In this document: piece by piece, positions 60,055 through 64,000 of the stretch | Layout of the letters: every line of letters starts with the position of its first letter | How positions within the stretch are numbered: the first letter of the stretch is position 1 | Assembly (NCBI RefSeq): GCF_900117445.1 | Contig: NZ_FPEJ01000013.1 | Span: 868,001 to 932,000, forward strand | DNA length: 64,000 bases | Direction: 5' to 3' | Source: Hyphomicrobium sp. NDB2Meth4 | GTDB lineage: Bacteria; Pseudomonadota; Alphaproteobacteria; Rhizobiales; Hyphomicrobiaceae | Translations under genes and position numbers: made by a program | Notes under the pieces: generated by a model | What the model was told of the DNA's origin: nothing | Databases searched by the model: none | What the model saw: only the letters and a program-made list of their open reading frames with translations

Positions 60055-61310
60055 GCATGACGAGCGACACATCACCGATTCCGATCGGGAGCATCGTACC
60101 CCTCAGCGGCCCATCAACGGCGGATGGCATAGAATTTCGAAACGGCATCATCCTCGCCGCGGAAGAGATCAACGCGCAGGGCGGCATCCTTGGGCGCCCG
60201 GTCAAGCCCATCTTCATCGATAGCAACCGGCAGTCCGCCGACATGATACTCGGCGCCACGCGGCGGCTGCTGCATGAATTCGGCTGCCATGCGATCATCT
60301 GCGGCTACAATATCGGTCCGCAGAACTCCGAATACGAGGCGATCGCGGATGCCGGCGTCATCTACATCCACACCAATACGCTGGTGCAGCACCACGACAC
60401 GGTGCTGAGCAACCGCGACCGGTATTTCGGCTGTTTTATGAGCGATCCGCCGGAATACTGGTACGGGCAGGGCTTCGTGAAGTTCATCACTTGGCTCAAG
60501 GACACCGGGCAATGGACGCCTCGCAACAACCGCATGGCCATTGTATCGGGCTCAAAGCCGTACAGCATCGTCATCGCCAATGCGATGGCGAGCGCGGCGC
60601 GAGAATTCGGCTGGGTTGTCTCATACGGCCCGAAAATCGTGAGCACGCCGACGACCGAGTGGTCCTCGACAATCGAGCAAATACGGGCTGCTGATCCGGC
60701 GGTGATCGCCAACACACATTTCTACGTCGGCGACCTTGCATCATTTCAGCGCCAGTTTGTCGAACGGCCGGTGGATGCACTGGTCTATCTGCAGTACGGC
60801 GCGATGCACGAGGCGTTCAGCGCGACAGCAGGACCAGCGGCCGAAGGCATTATCGTCGGCACCGTCATTGGGCTCATCCCCGACGCTTTGGGCAATGCAT
60901 TCGCCAAACGCTATTATGAGCGCTTCGGAGAAGATTCAACGCCCAACGTCGGCTGCCAGACCTACAGCGAATTGCACCACTATGCGCTTGCTGCGGCGGC
61001 TGCCGGCGGCACAGCGGGGCCGGGCGGGTTCGAACAGAACCGCAAGGTTGCCGAACGGCTGCGTTCGATCGTGTTCCGCAGCGTGGCCGGGGCCATCTGC
61101 TATCATCCCGTCTGGCAGTCGGCGATCCCGTTCCCTAACCAGACGAACGATCCATCTTTGGGCATGCCGCACCTGTTCTTTCAGCTCCAGAACAAATCGC
61201 GCCAGCGCGTCCTGATCGCCCCCGACCCCTATCGCGTGGGCCGCTTCAAGTTGCCACCTTGGTTCAGCGCAGAGCTCAAGCAGTCTTCGGCCAAGGCTGA
61301 GGAGCCGTAG
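60051..61310 (+). CDS. cytosolic AmiC/FmdD-like amide-binding sensor protein (amide module 2)
   Basis: 419 residues, ATG at 60051 overlapping the kinase stop. It has a type I binding fold with no signal peptide (IPIGSIVPLSGPSTADGIEFRNG at the N-terminus). It shares long stretches with the module 1 sensor, for example CGYNIGPQNSEYEAIADAGV, LVQHHDTVLSNRDRYFGCFM and SLGMPHLFFQLQ. The absence of a leader in both copies, plus translational coupling to a soluble kinase here, argues for an intracellular amide sensor rather than a transporter subunit. Confidence 0.86.
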   Translation: MSMTSDTSPIPIGSIVPLSGPSTADGIEFRNGIILAAEEINAQGGILGRPVKPIFIDSNRQSADMILGATRRLLHEFGCHAIICGYNIGPQNSEYEAIADAGVIYIHTNTLVQHHDTVLSNRDRYFGCFMSDPPEYWYGQGFVKFITWLKDTGQWTPRNNRMAIVSGSKPYSIVIANAMASAAREFGWVVSYGPKIVSTPTTEWSSTIEQIRAADPAVIANTHFYVGDLASFQRQFVERPVDALVYLQYGAMHEAFSATAGPAAEGIIVGTVIGLIPDALGNAFAKRYYERFGEDSTPNVGCQTYSELHHYALAAAAAGGTAGPGGFEQNRKVAERLRSIVFRSVAGAICYHPVWQSAIPFPNQTNDPSLGMPHLFFQLQNKSRQRVLIAPDPYRVGRFKLPPWFSAELKQSSAKAEEP

Positions 61311-61446
61311 TAAGGCACAATCTGGCATACGGGGCATGACCGAACGGACAGAGGCCCAGCGGCTCACCGCACCACGCAAGCGGCGACCGTGGATTCTTCT
61401 TTCGTCCGTGTAAGAGCGGTGTTCCAGACTAACCCATTGAAGGGAA

Positions 61447-61474
61447 TAGTGGGTGATGAAGGACTCGAACCTTG
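61447..61474 (-). other. tRNA 3'-end-like fragment (T arm and acceptor)
   Basis: Read on the minus strand this 28-base stretch has a T-loop-like GGTTCGAGTCC flanked by AAGG/CCTT pairing, followed by CATCACCCAC-TA, like the 3' end of a valine tRNA with an altered CCA. No 5' half, D arm or anticodon arm is present on either side. It lies eight bases beyond the stop of the TonB receptor gene. tRNA 3' fragments often mark integration junctions, but a chance match is possible. Confidence 0.35.
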
Positions 61475-61482
61475 TTCTCGGG

Positions 61483-63717
61483 TCACCAGCGGCGGCGAAT
61501 GGAGGCGATGACCTTGCGCGTTTCGCCGAGGTAACAGCTGCTGTAGCAGCTAATCACATACTCGTCCGTCAGGTTCGTCGCGTTGACGGCGAAACGCCAG
61601 TCATTGATCTCATAGTCGATTGCAGCGTCGAACAGAGTGACGTCCGGCGCCGTTACCGTTCCCAGGTAGCCAGGGTTGTCGCCGATGTAGCGCACACCGC
61701 TGCCGAAGCCGAGTCCTTTGAACGCGCCGTCCTGCAACTGGTAATGCATCCAGAATGATGCCGTGTGCTCCGGCACCATCGGCGAGCGCTGTCCAAGTTC
61801 GCTCGGGTCACTGCTCTTGGTGATGTCGAACGTGGGTATCCACGTGTAGGTTGCGAGCACCTCGAGGCCCGGCAATGGATCTGCCGCACCCTCGAATTCG
61901 ATACCCTGCGAATGTATCTCGCCTGTGGCTTTCGCAGCGTAATTGTCGCCCGGGTCGTAGGTGAGGTAGTTCTGGCGCTTGATGTCGAAGGCGGCGACGC
62001 CAAAGAGGCTCCTAATTCCCGGCATCTCGTACTTGACGCCGACCTCATGCTGCTGACCCGTTTCCGGTTCGAACAGTTCGCCTGACGCGCTCTGCGGGAA
62101 GAACGACTCGGAGTAGCTGTAGTATGGGGCTAGCCCGCTCGGGTCACGATAGAGAAGGGCTCCTCTCCAGGTGAACGCCTTATCGGTCTTTTCCTCATCA
62201 GCATCGTTGTCGCTGCGGTCGTCGAGCTCCGTCCGAGCCCAGTCGTAGCGGCCGCCGAGCGTAACGATGAGGCGTTCTGCGATCTTCGCCTGCTCCTGCA
62301 GATAGAGCCCGGTCTGGCCTAAAACCGTACCCGCATCGGTCGAGATCGCCGGCTCGTCGAAATCGATGCCGTAGACGGGGTTGCTCAGATCAAGCGGAGA
62401 TGCCGCCCCGCTGCCCGAACGGATGGAGTACCAGTTGCGCTGGTAGTCGATGCCGGCCAGCAGCGTGTGCTGAACGTTACCAGTGACGAATTTTGCCTCG
62501 GCATGATTGTCGACCGTGAAGAGATCAGCCGTCTCGTCAGAGCGGAAGGCAACGCGATTGAGGGTAGCGCCGTTATCGGACGAGCCAACGCCGTAGACGG
62601 TCTTGTAGTCGACGTCGATGGAGGTGTAGCGCAGGTTCTGGCGCACCTTCCAGATGCTGTCGAGGCGGTGCTCGAACAGGTATCCAACCGCCCATTGCTC
62701 GCGCTCGAACTTGTCGTGATCCGGCTCGCCTACGAATAGGTTCGGGCGAACCTTGCTATCCGGAGTGGGCAAGTATGTCGCCGGCGACGGGACGGTGTCA
62801 TCCTTGCGGTACTGGCCGAGCACTGTAAGGGTCGTACCTGCCTCCGGCTTCCAGGTGAGAGCCGGTGCGATAAACATTTCCTTCTCGTCGACGAAATCCA
62901 TCTGCGTGTCGGTGTCGACGACGACGCCCGTGAGGCGATAGAGGAGTTTGCCATCGGAGGTGGCGGGGCCGGAGAAGTCGAAATCCGTCTCGAGGCGGTT
63001 GTTGTTTCCAATTCGAACCTGCACCTCGTTGAACGGTTCATCGAGCGGGCGTTTGCTGACGACGTTGATCATGCCGCCCACGTTACCTTGCCCGTAGAGG
63101 ACGGAAGGCGGTCCCTTCAGCACCTCGATGCGCTCGGCCGCATAGGGTTCGACCTTCGCCACGGCCCATGTGTTGTTATTTCTGGCCAGCAGGCCGTCGA
63201 TGAAATACCCGGGCTGGTAGGCGTCGAAGCCGCGGATACTGACCCAGTCGAAACGGGTATCCAGTCCCCAGATCGCCGGCATGACACCAGCAGTGTACGC
63301 AAGAGCCTGATTGAGGCTGGTGACGGCCTGCTGCGAGATGCGGTCAGCGGTCACCACAGAAACCGACTGCGGCGTCTCGATCAGCGGCGTGTCTGTCTTG
63401 GTGCCTGTCGCGCTGCGCGTTGCAACGATGCCCTTCACGGGTCCAGTTGCCGTCTCGGTCTGGGTGGAATTCGACTTCGATTGCTGTGGGGCAGTGGGCA
63501 CCTTTGGCGCTGAAACAGCCTTAGCCGGCTTGGATTTCGCTTTGGCCTTTTTCTTCGGAATTTCTTTCTGAGCTTCGACCGTCACTGGGGGCAGTGGCGT
63601 TACTTGCGGCTCCTGTCGGGCTGATGATGGGGGCTCCTGTGCCTTCACTCCAGCAATGCCGACCGTCATCATCGCGACCGTCAACGACGACCGCGCCACA
63701 CCACGCAAACGCGACAT
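61483..63717 (-). CDS. TonB-dependent siderophore receptor
   Basis: 744 residues from the ATG at 63717 (MSRLRGVARSS); a start 36 bases earlier is possible. A signal peptide ends near GVKAQ. A Pro/Lys-rich segment (about 28-90) with the run KKKAKAKSKPAKA precedes the plug domain, which contains TPQSVSVVTADRISQQ and VLKGPPSVLYGQGNVGGMINVVSKRP. The barrel ends in IASIRRRW with a terminal aromatic. The family (FhuA/FpvA-like) imports ferric siderophores with TonB energy. The extended lysine-rich stretch between leader and plug is unusual; no sigma/anti-sigma pair is adjacent. Iron supply would suit the iron-dependent amidases, but the link is only by location. Confidence 0.88.
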   Translation of the reverse strand: MSRLRGVARSSLTVAMMTVGIAGVKAQEPPSSARQEPQVTPLPPVTVEAQKEIPKKKAKAKSKPAKAVSAPKVPTAPQQSKSNSTQTETATGPVKGIVATRSATGTKTDTPLIETPQSVSVVTADRISQQAVTSLNQALAYTAGVMPAIWGLDTRFDWVSIRGFDAYQPGYFIDGLLARNNNTWAVAKVEPYAAERIEVLKGPPSVLYGQGNVGGMINVVSKRPLDEPFNEVQVRIGNNNRLETDFDFSGPATSDGKLLYRLTGVVVDTDTQMDFVDEKEMFIAPALTWKPEAGTTLTVLGQYRKDDTVPSPATYLPTPDSKVRPNLFVGEPDHDKFEREQWAVGYLFEHRLDSIWKVRQNLRYTSIDVDYKTVYGVGSSDNGATLNRVAFRSDETADLFTVDNHAEAKFVTGNVQHTLLAGIDYQRNWYSIRSGSGAASPLDLSNPVYGIDFDEPAISTDAGTVLGQTGLYLQEQAKIAERLIVTLGGRYDWARTELDDRSDNDADEEKTDKAFTWRGALLYRDPSGLAPYYSYSESFFPQSASGELFEPETGQQHEVGVKYEMPGIRSLFGVAAFDIKRQNYLTYDPGDNYAAKATGEIHSQGIEFEGAADPLPGLEVLATYTWIPTFDITKSSDPSELGQRSPMVPEHTASFWMHYQLQDGAFKGLGFGSGVRYIGDNPGYLGTVTAPDVTLFDAAIDYEINDWRFAVNATNLTDEYVISCYSSCYLGETRKVIASIRRRW

Positions 63718-63864
63718 AAGACCCCCGATACGCACACTTGACGCTGGCACCACGGTGGTGCCGTCCGCAACTTTGGGGCGGCCTTCACACTTTGTCTACT
63801 CCACAAGTATACAAGTATTGGAGTTCTATTCTTCCTGGTGCAAAACGACAACTGAGGCCGCGGC

Positions 63865-63999
63865 TCACCGGCTGTCGAGGTAGCCTTTGTTGACGTGATC
63901 GCCCATCACCAGGATTTCATCGTCGACCACTCGAACTGAGACCTCGGGCACGGGGCATCGTCTACGTGACAGCTGGAGCATCAGCCAAGCACCCTTTCG
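63865..63999 (-). pseudogene. remnant resembling an AMP-binding acyl ligase, truncated
   Basis: The minus strand enters the window open and reads 44 codons to a TGA at 63865. The stretch VRVVDDEILVMGDHVNKGYLD resembles the conserved (GE)ILVRG-x-HVMKGYL region of ANL ligases, which lies well upstream of the true C-terminus in that family. If so, the stop truncates the protein by some 150 residues, and the following bases up to the TonB receptor promoter contain no continuation. Only a short segment is visible, so the assignment is tentative. Confidence 0.35.
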
Positions 64000-64000
64000 A

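Noticed and set aside
61447-61520. Complete tRNA gene beside the TonB receptor
   Set aside because: Only T-arm and acceptor-like bases are present; D and anticodon arms are missing.
1-64000. CRISPR arrays, IS elements, prophage genes or rRNA
   Set aside because: No regularly spaced repeats, transposase, integrase, phage structural genes or rRNA segments were recognised anywhere in the window.

Overview
The window looks like a high-GC alphaproteobacterial chromosome segment. Tat-type binding proteins, a porin of the alphaproteobacterial Porin_2 type, many ABC importers of the branched-chain amino acid/urea/amide type and two N,N-dimethylformamidase (DMFase) loci suggest a Hyphomicrobium-like member of the Hyphomicrobiales that uses C1 compounds and short amides. 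The genus is an inference from gene content. No phage genes, IS elements, rRNA, complete tRNA or CRISPR array were seen.

Layout. (1) 1-5.5 kb, minus strand: an operon of a GNAT-like protein, asparagine synthase-type amidotransferase, acyl carrier protein, AMP-forming acyl ligase and a partial NAD synthase-like protein, which resembles a small acyl-amide or surface-glycan modification pathway. (2) 5.9-9.4 kb: a secreted SH3-domain protein, then heme oxygenase, a DUF454 membrane protein and a membrane-anchored ABM-domain protein. (3) 9.6-11.2 kb: both subunits of the molybdenum storage protein (mosB, mosA). (4) 11.4-26.4 kb, amide module 1: a TorF-type porin, two unfamiliar tail genes, a Rieske-oxygenase homologue that has lost metal ligands, DMFase large and small subunits, a five-gene ABC importer, and a divergent response regulator / soluble hybrid kinase / cytosolic AmiC-like binding protein set. 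(5) 26.5-48 kb: XdhC, a sigma-54 activator, an LldR-like regulator, lactate permease, LutABC, a porin, a Rieske protein, a PQQ dehydrogenase with a 3' frameshift, a two-subunit molybdenum hydroxylase, and a complete AceE-AceF-Lpd pyruvate dehydrogenase. (6) 48.7-61.3 kb, amide module 2: an outer-membrane channel, a second DMFase large subunit, a permease fused to a DMFase small subunit, the rest of an ABC importer and a second three-gene sensor set. (7) 61.4-64 kb: a tRNA-like 3' fragment, a TonB-dependent siderophore receptor and a truncated ligase-like remnant.

How it may work together. Amides would cross the outer membrane through the porins, be imported by the two ABC systems, and be hydrolysed in the cytoplasm by the two iron-containing amidases to an amine plus formate. 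Each module appears to be switched on by an all-cytosolic relay of binding protein, kinase and LuxR-type regulator. The middle region would take up lactate, oxidise it to pyruvate with LutABC and convert that to acetyl-CoA with AceEF-Lpd, while the PQQ and molybdenum enzymes would oxidise an unidentified alcohol or aldehyde. MosAB and XdhC would supply and mature molybdenum for such enzymes.

The most striking observation is the single reading frame at 52092-53729, which joins an importer permease to the small subunit of the enzyme that would hydrolyse the imported amide.
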